Source: Brachionus koreanus
Lineage: Eukaryota; Rotifera; Eurotatoria; Ploima; Brachionidae
DNA: 28,152 bases
Assembly: GCA_016987375.1 (NCBI GenBank)
Contig: PJRA01000216.1
Coordinates: 694,380 to 722,531, forward strand
Direction: 5' to 3'
The position numbers were made by a program, and so were the translations under genes. Under the pieces are notes generated by a model. It searched no databases, was not told where the DNA came from, and saw only the letters and a program-made list of their open reading frames with translations. This document shows, piece after piece, positions 20,136-28,152 of this stretch. The stretch's first letter is position 1. Every line of letters starts with the position of its first letter.

Positions 20136-20351
20136 TCAAAACACTTTTTTTGATGCATTTTCCACTTTTGCACATTGAGATTGACCTTTGGACATTAGAT
20201 CTTTAGCTGTTTTAGCCATATTGAGATCTATTGACATTTTAAATGAACCAAACCAGTCTGGTTGATAAGCCCCCCCAGAACGCATAATTCAGTTTTCTTG
20301 TTGTATTTTCAATCCCCAGCTTAAGCGGTTGATCATCAAATAAATTTTGGT
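20136..20351 (-). pseudogene. Unrecognised coding-like segment with a frame break at a G7 run
   Basis: On the minus strand, after an ATTAG acceptor-like site, one frame reads NLFDDQPLKLGIENTTRK then LNYAFWG and runs into a 7-G tract near 20270. After the tract a different frame continues GAYQPDWFGSFKMSIDLNM, then AKTAKDLMSKGQSQCAK, to a stop at 20136. Protein-like composition on both sides suggests one coding segment with a single-base difference in the G run. It resembles the plus-strand segment at 20451-20708. Family not recognised; it could be a pseudogene, an exon with an assembly error, or a transposon remnant. Confidence 0.4.
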
Positions 20352-20450
20352 CTAATTTATACCCAAAAAAAAAGTGTTGATAATAATTTTGGATTTCAGT
20401 CTATTTAAAAACAATCAGTTGTTTTAATACCGTTCCTTAAAGCTTTTTTA

Positions 20451-20708
20451 TTGTCTTGGAATGGTTTACTATTAATAAAAATCAAATTGTTCATTAAAAC
20501 AAATTCTATTCGTAAAACTAACCAAAATTTAGTCAAAAAGGGAGCTTATCAATCAGAATTTTTTGAATGGGATCAGAAAATGTTTTGGTCGAAGAGTGTA
20601 CAAGTAATAAAAATTTTCAATTCAATTTTAATTCAAAGAATAACAATTTTGTTACTTGCAAGATTACAGCCACATAAACAATCAATTTACGATTTAAATT
20701 TGAAATGA
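20451..20708 (+). pseudogene. Diverged copy of the 20136-20351 segment, opposite strand
   Basis: A plus-strand frame of about 85 codons without a good ATG start. IKLFIKTNSIRKTNQ, then KKGAYQSEFFEWDQK, aligns by eye with LKLGIENTTRKLN, then WGAYQPDWFGSFK, of the minus-strand segment 200 bp to the left (shared K-L-x-I, N-[ST]-x-R-K, GAYQ and aromatic spacing). DNA around GGAGCTTATCAATCAGA is likewise similar. Function unknown. Confidence 0.35.
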
Positions 20709-21069
20709 AGAATACAAATGTGAATATGGATCGTAGGAAAAAATTAATAATTTAATTTACAGAATAAATGATATATTTTTTTATTATTTAAATAAATTCT
20801 CTAAAATATTTAACTATTTTAACTAACCTTTTTGTATAAAACTCTTTGGCCAAGTGACAAAAAATAAAAAAAATTAAAAATATCATGGTTTTAAAATTTT
20901 TTTTAAAAATAAATAAAAAATTTGGGTTATAAATATAAAAATTTCAACATCAAATCTAAATGATTTCCTCAAAATCTGCTTTTGCATCACTAAAAAAAAT
21001 TTAAGTAAATTCTGAAACTAAAATTGAAATATAAATGGATTAATTGCTGAATTAATTAATAAAAAAAAT
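20709..21069. other. Upstream region of GLE1
   Basis: AT-rich. On the minus strand 20886-20829 opens with ATG and encodes a hydrophobic MIFLIFFIFCHLAKEF stretch ending at a GTTAGT donor-like site. This could be a signal-peptide exon, but no following exon could be joined convincingly, so I do not call a gene. Confidence 0.25.
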
Positions 21070-23684
21070 ATGATCTTTGATACAATTGAGTCGGTTTTAA
21101 AGCAGCCTTTAGAAAATTCTCAACTGGAAAATTTTAGAGATGCTTTGACCAAAAGCAAATATGCCAGGCTATCAAACACAAATAATCAGGATTTGAGGCT
21201 AGCGCTTGGTATTGAAGATAGACAGAAAGCTAGCAACTTGGAAAAACAGAAAAAACATTCGATCGATTCCATCTCAGTCGCAAGTCTTAAAAATGATCTA
21301 GACATGTATTAATTTTTTCATTTATTTATTTGTTTATCTATAATTTGATTAGAAAAGAAAAAAATAAATCAGCATCCGAAAATTTGACTGAAACGATCAA
21401 TATCAGCTCTTTGTTCTTAAAAGACATTTTGCTTAGTCCTGAAGACAAGCACTATATCGAATCGCAGGACAAAATTCGAAGGAAGCTTTATTTGGAAAAA
21501 AAAAAAGAAATTGAGAAAAAAATAACAAGAAATCTTTACAATGAACCGGAATCGCTGATAAAACTAAAAAAACAACAAAAAATTTTTGAACAAGAGACCC
21601 TGATTCCTGAAAAAAATAAAAATATTGAAATTAATTATAATCAACAAAATAAAATTACGCCAATAATTCAGCCGATAGAGCAGCAATTTTATATTCAAAA
21701 GTGATTTTTTTTGTTAATTTGATTAGAATTTAAAAAAATTATATTTAGAGAAAAAGATAGAAAAGAAAAGGAAGAAAAGCAAAAAATTGAAGAAATACAA
21801 AATAATTTAAGATCAAGTCAAAATTACTTGAACTCAATTGAAAATAAAATCCAGTCAAGCGAATTTTGCGATGCAATCACCAAACAACTTAGAGTTTCAA
21901 TTCAACAATCCATTCAAGAAATTTATAACATTTTAAAATTTGATGATGTGAAAAATTTGAATATCTTAAAAGATTTGGAAAAAAAATTCTCTATCGCTGG
22001 AAAAGATTTAGAACAAAAGGTAGAAAGAGAAATTTTAGAAAAAAAACAATTAAAAGAGGAAGAAGAATTGAGAAAGAAAAAAGAAGAGGAAGAACGTGTC
22101 AAAAAAGAACAATTAATGCAAAAATTTACAACTGAAAGTTCAAAATTCAAAACTGTTTTAGCTGAGCTTAAAGCTTTGAATGAAAAGCAAGATATTGAGC
22201 TCGAAGCAAAAAGCAATGTTATTCAAAATTTGGACAATGAAAATTTGTTGCAAATTTCAAATAATTTAAAAAATTTTCAAGAAAATTTAATCAATCAAAT
22301 AGATGATGCTTTAAGTCAAATTGATAGGAATCTAACCAAAAATTTTATTGAGTCCCTTAATCAACCTGTTTGTGATCATAGTCTGAAACAACTAGAACAA
22401 AATATTCAAAAATTTTCCATTCAAACAAATGAGCTAAAGATACAAATTGAAAAGGTAGAGAGTCAGATACAAAAATCTCTAAATGAATTGATTGAGGCTA
22501 AAAAAACTAAAGAGAAACTCGAGGCTGAACAGCAAAGGCTCAAAGAGTTGAAACAATTAAAAGAACAAGAAGCTAAAATGGCTGAAGAAAAAGCTCTAAA
22601 AGAAAAATTAGCTAAAGAGGCCGAAATGAGGAAAAAAGAGAAAGAAGAGAAACAAATTAATACTTTGAATCAAATTCAAAATGTTGATGAAAATAACAAA
22701 GCTGGGATTAATAAATCAACCTTTGAATTGTATAAAAAAATCGAAATAATGTTTAATCAAATTAGAAAAGAATCTGAGGACGCTCTTAATGTCAAAGAGT
22801 TTAAGCTGTACAAATTTGAATTACAAAAAGCAATAAATTTTCCATTGAATAGTTTATTGGGCGCTGAAAATAGTGGCGCTAATTTTCAAGACAAAATAAA
22901 GACTATACTCCGTTTGCTGTCCGGTCAGACTTGCAAGGTTACTTCAACAATAACAGTAGACGCTTCCAAGCATCCCAAAGCAATTGATTTTTGTCTTGTT
23001 TATTTGGGAAGAAAAATAGTTGAAAAAGGAGAAGAGACAGTAGCGAGTAGACCCGAAACGGCTTTTGAATATGTTCAAGTCATAATGGAAATAGTAAAAG
23101 CTAATAACGATTTTGAAACTATACTAATGGGACAGCTACAAGAAAGATGTCCTTATATATTGCCATTTTATAAGCCTAGAAATAGTTCGCAGACTGATGA
23201 ACAATACTACGAGTATACTTTAATTACCTAATTAAATTAATTAACAAATATTTGATATAACATGTTGTTTAGATCAATTGGTTATAAATTTATTGATGGT
23301 AAAATAGAGGAAGATGTACATTTTTATAAAAGAATGAGTGGTGTTTTTTATTTATATTTTACTTTGCTTCTTACTTGCAATAGTAGTTATTTTTCAATTA
23401 AAAGAGCTTGGCAATGGCTAGCTGACGTATTAAACATGACACCTAGACCTAATATTACGGCCGAAATGTTGACCATTTTTTTTAAGTGCTGTGGCTACAG
23501 ACTTCAAAAAATATATGGAAAACAATTTATAAAAATTGCGATAATTTGCCAAAATGATTATTTAAAATTGATTAAGTCTATTTCATCTGAAAAGCAATCA
23601 AATGCATCAATCGGGAGGTTGGTTAGCGTTTTGGAACATTTTCAAAAGTGTGGCCAATTTGATCAATGGAAAAGGTCTTTTTAA
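21070..23684 (+). CDS. GLE1: mRNA export factor GLE1
   Basis: Four exons, 21070-21305, 21353-21700, 21749-23212 and 23273-23684, join in frame to 819 residues (human GLE1 is 698). Introns are 47, 48 and 60 nt. The middle is a long charged coiled coil (roughly 190-480) with EEEELRKKKEEEERVKKEQ and KEKLEAEQQRLKELKQLKEQ. The conserved GLE1 C-terminal domain runs from about 515 to the end: FELYKKIEIMFNQIRKE, LDSLLG-like NSLLGAENSG, FCLVYLGRKIVEKGEE, QERCPYILPFYKP, then IGYKFIDGKIEEDVHFYKRM, RAWQWLADVLNMTPRPNIT and FFKCCGYRLQKIYGKQF. With IP6, GLE1 activates the DEAD-box helicase DDX19/Dbp5 at the cytoplasmic face of the nuclear pore. Confidence 0.93.
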
Positions 23685-24205
23685 TATAACAATGACTGAA
23701 ATAAATATAAATCAACTGAACAAAAGTTTAACAGATTTAAATTTATAAATGATTTTTATAAAATAAAAAATAAACTTGTATTTTGAATATTTTTTATTTT
23801 TAATTACTTTGACTACTTTTTTATAACCATGATATAAAGATTTCTAGTTTAAGTTGTTCAATCAAGAAATTAAACTCTTTCAAAAGTAAAAGTTTAATTC
23901 TGATTGAACTATATTCATTAATGTAAAAATTAGACTATAATCAATCAAATGAAACCAGCTTTCTATATTTCGTAAGCAATTGTTATTTTATAAAAATCAA
24001 ATTTCAGTTCAATAGTAAAAATTTGTGAATTTTTTAGAAAAATTTTATTAGATTTAAAGACAAAACTGACAGTAAAAAACACCAGGTCGAACTGATAGAT
24101 TCTAATTTTATATCTTTATTTAAAATTGTTGATATTAATATTTTAATAAAAGTTTGAGTGGTGAGACATTCCTATTTAAAGCGTGACATACTATTACGTT
24201 TCATT
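23685..24205. other. GLE1 3' region and intergenic
   Basis: AT-rich; several AATAAA-type signals lie just after the GLE1 stop (for example around 23700 and 23764). No coding signal further on. Confidence 0.35.
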
Positions 24206-24270
24206 CCAAAAGCATTCCTTATCATACCAATGCGAATAGGATACTATTCCAAGATAAGGAAAGGTTTTGG
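24206..24270. repeat. Inverted repeat capable of a nested hairpin
   Basis: CCAAAAGCATTCCTTATC (24206-24223) pairs with GATAAGGAAAGGTTTTGG (24253-24270) with two mismatches. Inside the loop, GAATAG and CTATTC form a second stem. It is not a tRNA. It may be a small non-autonomous transposon or a structured RNA. Confidence 0.55.
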
Positions 24271-24772
24271 ATTAAAAAAATTTTTTTGTTTTTAGTTGAA
24301 AAGAAAGAAAAGAAAATAGGAGGTGGGATTTAATAGAAAAAAAAGAAATAAAAATTAAGTGTTTAGGCTTAAAAATTATCTGAGATTGTTCTGTATAGTG
24401 GATACAAGATGATTGAAAACCTATGTTATATTCATTTAGCATTTAAGAGGAGTTGAACAACTATATCTACATTATTCATCTGAACTAGCGCTTCATTTCA
24501 TCTAGTCTATGGTCAATTTTTTTAAAAATGTGAAATATTCTTGAAAGAATTTTTACAATGTTTAAAAGTGGACTACGTCTTGTAAGGTCATTCATGTAGA
24601 CTGTAGATCATTAAGAGTAGCATTTTGGCTCTAATGTTAGTTTTAAGTAAACAAGTTTGTCTTAATTGTGAATCATTTAATAAATTTTTATTTTGGTAAA
24701 TAAATTTTTTTAATTTGAAAAAAAAACAATTAATAACATCTCATATTTGATTAAATTAGAAAATTACTATTA

Positions 24773-24892
24773 CAGTGGTGCTACGATCCGATGAATTCAC
24801 CACATTTAACGTTAAATTACGTTTTCAAGAAACTGGTATTTCACGTAATTTATCGTAAAATGTGGTGAATTCATCGGATCGTATCAGCACTG
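24773..24892. mobile_element. 120-bp palindromic MITE, Tc1/mariner type
   Basis: Flanked by TA on both sides (24771-24772 and 24893-24894), the typical Tc1/mariner target duplication. The left end CAGTGGTGCTACGATCCGAT and right end, read inward, CAGTGCTGATACGATCCGAT continue through GAATTCACCACATTT. The 39-bp arms differ at three positions. An inner 12-bp stem (CGTTAAATTACG versus CGTAATTTATCG) makes almost the whole element a palindrome around a loop of about 20 nt. No coding capacity, so it depends on a transposase elsewhere. Confidence 0.9.
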
Positions 24893-26244
24893 TATGTAAC
24901 AAACTCATCGTATATTATTTATTGCATAAATATAGAAAAAAACTAATAAAGATTTGTTTTTTTTTCAATCTCTAATAGTGCTAGTTTTTGGTATAATTAA
25001 AATAAATTAAACTAAAATTAATTGGATTGAGTGACTTTGATAATTCCTGTTTTAAAAAAATATCGCGTACTGTTTTTTAATGTTCTAATTCTTTAGTTTA
25101 TAATAATAATAATAGTAATATTCTTCGATCAACTTGTTTTACTAAATTGACAAAGCAAGATAACTAATTTAGTCCCACTATAGCAGACTTTTCATTGTTT
25201 GTTTCTACCGACATTTTTGAATTCATTTTCGCATACACCATACTTCTTTTTTGCATGTAGTTTAATCCAATATTTTTAATTTGGATATTTAAGAATTTCA
25301 CAAATTTTGATCAAACTATATTCTAAAAAAAGCTTAGATCAAAGGTCATTTTAGGATTTTTTTTGTTAAAAACAAGTAAACAATTTACGAAAATTTATTT
25401 ATTTAAGTGTAGCATATGATACTACTAAAATGGATATAAATAAAAATATTCTTTATTTTGCGAATAAGTTTATATGAGAATTGTTAGCCTTATGTTAACT
25501 GTCTCAATAGGATACATTTGATGATTGAATTTAGATTATAAATTTAAAACTAGATTTGACTATAAAATATCTGAACTGTATTAAATAATCAAATTTTAGT
25601 AGATAAAAAAATTGACTTAAATATTTTTTGAATCTGACAATGCATAATTATCTTAACATTAGTATTTCATCAATTTTCAAATTAAAAAAAAATACATCTT
25701 ATTCTGATCAGTAAAACAGATTATCTATTGAAATATAAATAGCGTTCTTAATGTAAAATTGAAAAAATAGTGATTTTACAAAAAGATCATAAAATTTAAC
25801 AGAATATTTACAAAATTATGTTCAATAAAATTTTATTTTCAAATTAATTTTAAAAAAATAAAATAATCTTTAATTTTTTGTCTAAATTTGCTAATTTTTT
25901 TAGCTGAATAATAATGCTAAATAATAAATTAAAATTCTTAAAAAAAATATAAAACATTATTATGCATTTATTTGGCGTTTTAGAGAAAAAAAGTTCATTA
26001 AGACAATTGCAAATCGATCTTTGAATATATAATCAAGAACTGAATTTTTGTAAATATCTCCATTTGTATATACGTTCTAATCTTGTTCTCCATTTCATAT
26101 TTTGAAAATGAGAAAAACGATCATATTTTTCATTCATATTTTATTTTAATGTTGTTTAGGAAAATAAGTTAATTTATAATAAAGAAAAAATAAAATAATT
26201 TTATGCAAGAAATTTTATGAGATTCAAATTGATAACAGGTCAAA
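24893..26244. other. Intergenic upstream of KMT5A
   Basis: About 1.35 kb of AT-rich DNA with a short imperfect (AAT)n run near 25100. No coding frame or known repeat seen. TTGATAACAG, an acceptor-like site, ends 5 nt before the KMT5A ATG. Confidence 0.4.
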
Positions 26245-27015
26245 ATGCCATCAAGAGTAAAAAAAGGTAAATCTCGTAGCAAAAAAGAAAACAAAGAACC
26301 CAAGGCTAAATTAAAGGATGATGAGATAAAAGCGGAATTTAGCCAAGAAAATGGTCAAGAAGAAAATCCGATTGACATCAAACCAAAGGCGAAAAAAACT
26401 TCGCGCCAAATTCGTAGTGTAAAGATGCTTTCATCTGTTCTAAATACTTCAATTTCGAACAAATCATGTTTGAATACCAGCTCAAATCGCAAAATTACTG
26501 ACTATTTTCAAATTAGAAAAAGTTCGCGTAAAACAAAATCTGATCTGGAAAAAGAAAGGCGCCATTTGCTTGAAAATTTGATTAAAAATTGTATTGAAGA
26601 CGGCCTTGAGGTTCGTCACATGAATGAAAAAGGCCGTGGAGTTTTCTCTTGTAAATATTTTAAAAAAGGAGATTTTGTGTGTGAATATGCTGGAGAAATG
26701 ATAACTTATCAAGTAGCCAAAAAAAGAGAAGAAATTTATGCCCAGGACTCGTCCATAGGCTGCTATATGTATTTTTTTGAGTACAAAACAAAAATATGGT
26801 GCATTGATGCTACAGCCGAAACAGAACGTCTAGGACGACTTTTAAATCACTCTAAAACAGGAGGAAATTGTCGGACTCAGTTGTTTGAGATTGATTCAAA
26901 GCCTCATTTAATTCTAGTAGCTGCCAGAGACATCAAACCCGGCGAGGAGATGCTCTACGATTACGGTGATCGTAACAAAAATTCTATTGAGTCTCATCCA
27001 TGGCTAGCCAAATGA
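26245..27015 (+). CDS. KMT5A: Histone H4 lysine-20 monomethyltransferase (SETD8/PR-Set7)
   Basis: An intronless 256-residue protein, shorter at the N-terminus than the human enzyme. The first 80 residues are basic and disordered. NRKITDYFQIRK (81-92) matches the PCNA-dependent PIP degron position of SETD8, and SSRKTKSDLEKERR follows as in vertebrates. The SET domain spans about 120-246: KGRGVFSCKYFKKGDFVCEY, KKREEIYAQDSSIGCYMYFF, then CIDATAETERLGRLLNHSK with the NHS cofactor motif at 201-203. It ends PHLILVAARDIKPGEE, then YDYGDRNKNSIESHPWL with the catalytic Tyr region. The enzyme monomethylates H4K20 on nucleosomes, controlling chromatin compaction and S-phase. One extra residue follows NHSK compared with vertebrates (TGGNC for CGNC). 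AATAAA at 27119-27124 is a good poly(A) signal. Confidence 0.96.
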   Translation: MPSRVKKGKSRSKKENKEPKAKLKDDEIKAEFSQENGQEENPIDIKPKAKKTSRQIRSVKMLSSVLNTSISNKSCLNTSSNRKITDYFQIRKSSRKTKSDLEKERRHLLENLIKNCIEDGLEVRHMNEKGRGVFSCKYFKKGDFVCEYAGEMITYQVAKKREEIYAQDSSIGCYMYFFEYKTKIWCIDATAETERLGRLLNHSKTGGNCRTQLFEIDSKPHLILVAARDIKPGEEMLYDYGDRNKNSIESHPWLAK

Positions 27016-27352
27016 ACAAGAACAATTTTTTTAAAATTTAGTTTAGTTCTTTTATCATGTTTCAATTTCGATTGTCTGAGTATTTTTGTTTCAATTCTGT
27101 AATTTTGTCAATTCTAACAATAAACTTCGAATCAAGATTCTAAATCAATTTTTATGTTTTTTTTTTTCATTTTTTTTAAATATTTTTTTTACTTTATAAT
27201 AAAAATTTAATAATTTTCTTTTTGTAAAAAAAGTCTTGAATTATTTTTAATCCTCATTTGGCTATTTAATTAGTTTTTTAACGCACAAAAATCTTTTAAA
27301 AATTAAAACCGAATTAATTTAATAGTAATTAGGAATCTTAATTGTATTCTTT

Positions 27353-27414
27353 ATTGATTCAAAGTCTCATATAATTCTAGTAGCTGCCAGAGACATCAAA
27401 GTCGGTCATAAATG
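27353..27414 (+). pseudogene. Duplicated fragment of the KMT5A SET domain
   Basis: About 55 bp nearly identical to 26890-26945 in KMT5A, with only a few mismatches. It reads IDSKSHIILVAARDIKVG where the gene has IDSKPHLILVAARDIKPG. Homology fades on both sides and a stop soon follows, so it is a non-functional scrap, about 340 bp past the parent gene's stop. Confidence 0.9.
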
Positions 27415-27613
27415 TAAATTTTAGCCAGTAAATGATTGTAATCTTTATTTAATTTACATTCAAATGATTGGGAAGGCGTTTGAAAAATTTAATCACACGG
27501 ATGTTTGGTTCTAATAATTCATAGCCTCCGTACTATAAAATCTTTCACTGGTTATTATTAATTAGTTCTTGCTACGAAATCCTAATAAGAATGTCTGAAC
27601 TCATTGCTATTTT
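27415..27613. other. Non-coding sequence
   Basis: Slightly less AT-rich than its surroundings, no coding frame or known repeat recognised. Confidence 0.3.
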
Positions 27614-27721
27614 GTGAAAAGGTTGTGCTATAGTAGCCATTTGTATTGAATTTTTCAAGGGTCGCCTTGAAGACTCCAGTTGATTTTGATTTTACAACAA
27701 TATTTAGGCAACCTTTTCCAC
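27614..27721. repeat. Imperfect fold-back sequence
   Basis: GTGAAAAGGTTG at 27614-27625 pairs with CAACCTTTTCCAC at 27709-27721 with one unpaired base. A central hairpin TTCAAGG/CCTTGAA (27654-27660 and 27665-27671) sits near the same centre of symmetry. The regions between are only weakly complementary. It may be a degraded MITE. Confidence 0.35.
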
Positions 27722-27980
27722 AGTGAAACCACTCTGTATTTGAAAAAAAACATTGTAAGACAAAAATTTAGGTTTAAAAATAGTAGTAAATCAAAATTTA
27801 TTTTATCATCAAATATTTTTAATTCTTCAAATAATTTTTAAATTGCTTTTAAATTGTAGATAGTTTAAAAAAAGGGTTTTTTTTAAGTTTTTTTTCCATT
27901 GATCAAAATTTTTTTAATTTGATTTAAGATAAAAATCAGTACACATTTATTCAGTACAAAAACTTTGATTTATAATTTTC

Positions 27981-28078
27981 TTAACAGTTATTCATCAAGT
28001 TAGCTATTAATTTTACAATTTCTAAATCGGGTTTTGTGAAATTTGGTACAAAATAAACAAATAGAACAAAAAAAAATG
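27981..28078 (-). CDS. Possible last exon of an unidentified minus-strand gene (partial)
   Basis: After a TTTTTTAG acceptor at 28080-28079, an open frame reads VLFVYFVPNFTKPDLEIVKL then IANLMNNC and a stop at 27983-27981. An upstream GTATGT donor at 28149 would give a 71-nt intron, in the size range seen here. A reverse AATAAA (TTTATT at 27946-27951) lies just past the stop. Only 32 codons are visible and the family is not recognised, so this may also be chance. Confidence 0.35.
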
Positions 28079-28152
28079 CTAAAAAATCTAATAACTTTTT
28101 TTCTGAAGGCTTTTAATTAGTTCTGTAAGTGCAACAAACTGCAACATACTTA

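Noticed and set aside
20829..20886. Possible signal-peptide exon on the minus strand (MIFLIFFIFCHLAKEF)
   Set aside because: A donor-like site follows, but no next exon could be joined in frame, so a gene cannot be supported.
21923..22216. Minus-strand Ser/Phe-rich frame within GLE1
   Set aside because: It is the shadow of the Lys/Glu coiled coil of GLE1 exon 3.
24206..24270. tRNA-like fold
   Set aside because: The stem-loop lacks a cloverleaf, the T-loop consensus GGTTCRA and a plausible anticodon arm.

Overview
The window is nuclear DNA of an invertebrate animal with a very AT-rich genome. The evidence is a set of clear metazoan orthologues (nanos, MED21, GLE1, KMT5A/SETD8, DOLK, TAMM41, SDHAF1, MRPL19, RWDD1, GK5, a C18orf21-like protein), short GT-AG introns (mostly 47-80 nt in my hand-built models) and decayed mariner and LINE elements. 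Compact AT-rich lophotrochozoans such as monogonont rotifers fit this picture, but the sequence alone does not fix the phylum. I saw no tRNA, rRNA, CRISPR array or bacterial or viral gene.

Layout. 1-1560 (+): AT-rich sequence with a mariner remnant, then the last two exons of a centrin-like EF-hand gene. 1976-8074 (-): GK5, RWDD1 and MRPL19. 8075-10448: a 2.4 kb gap with a decayed coding remnant, a 93-bp tandem duplication and a second mariner remnant. 10449-15886 (-): a tight run, in transcription order SDHAF1, TAMM41, DOLK, C18orf21-like, MED21, with gaps of only 47, 145, 99 and 111 bp. 15887-18220: fold-back repeat, LINE remnant and microsatellites. 18221-19039 (+): an intronless nanos gene. 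19040-21069: mostly empty, with two diverged coding-like copies arranged head to head. 21070-23684 (+): GLE1. 23685-26244: a gap with a near-palindromic 120-bp MITE. 26245-27015 (+): intronless KMT5A. 27016-28152: a duplicated scrap of KMT5A, a fold-back, and what may be the last exon of a minus-strand gene.

Function. The genes are mostly housekeeping: mitochondrial (MRPL19, TAMM41 for cardiolipin precursor, SDHAF1 for complex II), ER glycosylation (DOLK), transcription (MED21), RNA processing or export (C18orf21-like, GLE1), chromatin (KMT5A) and germline RNA control (nanos). The most interesting structure is the operon-like minus-strand run. MED21 lies last in it and has no ATG at its conserved start, but does have a splice-acceptor-like site exactly there. 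I found no novel defence or biosynthetic system.

Exon models were derived by hand from frame continuity, GT-AG borders and family similarity recalled from memory. No alignment or database search was run.
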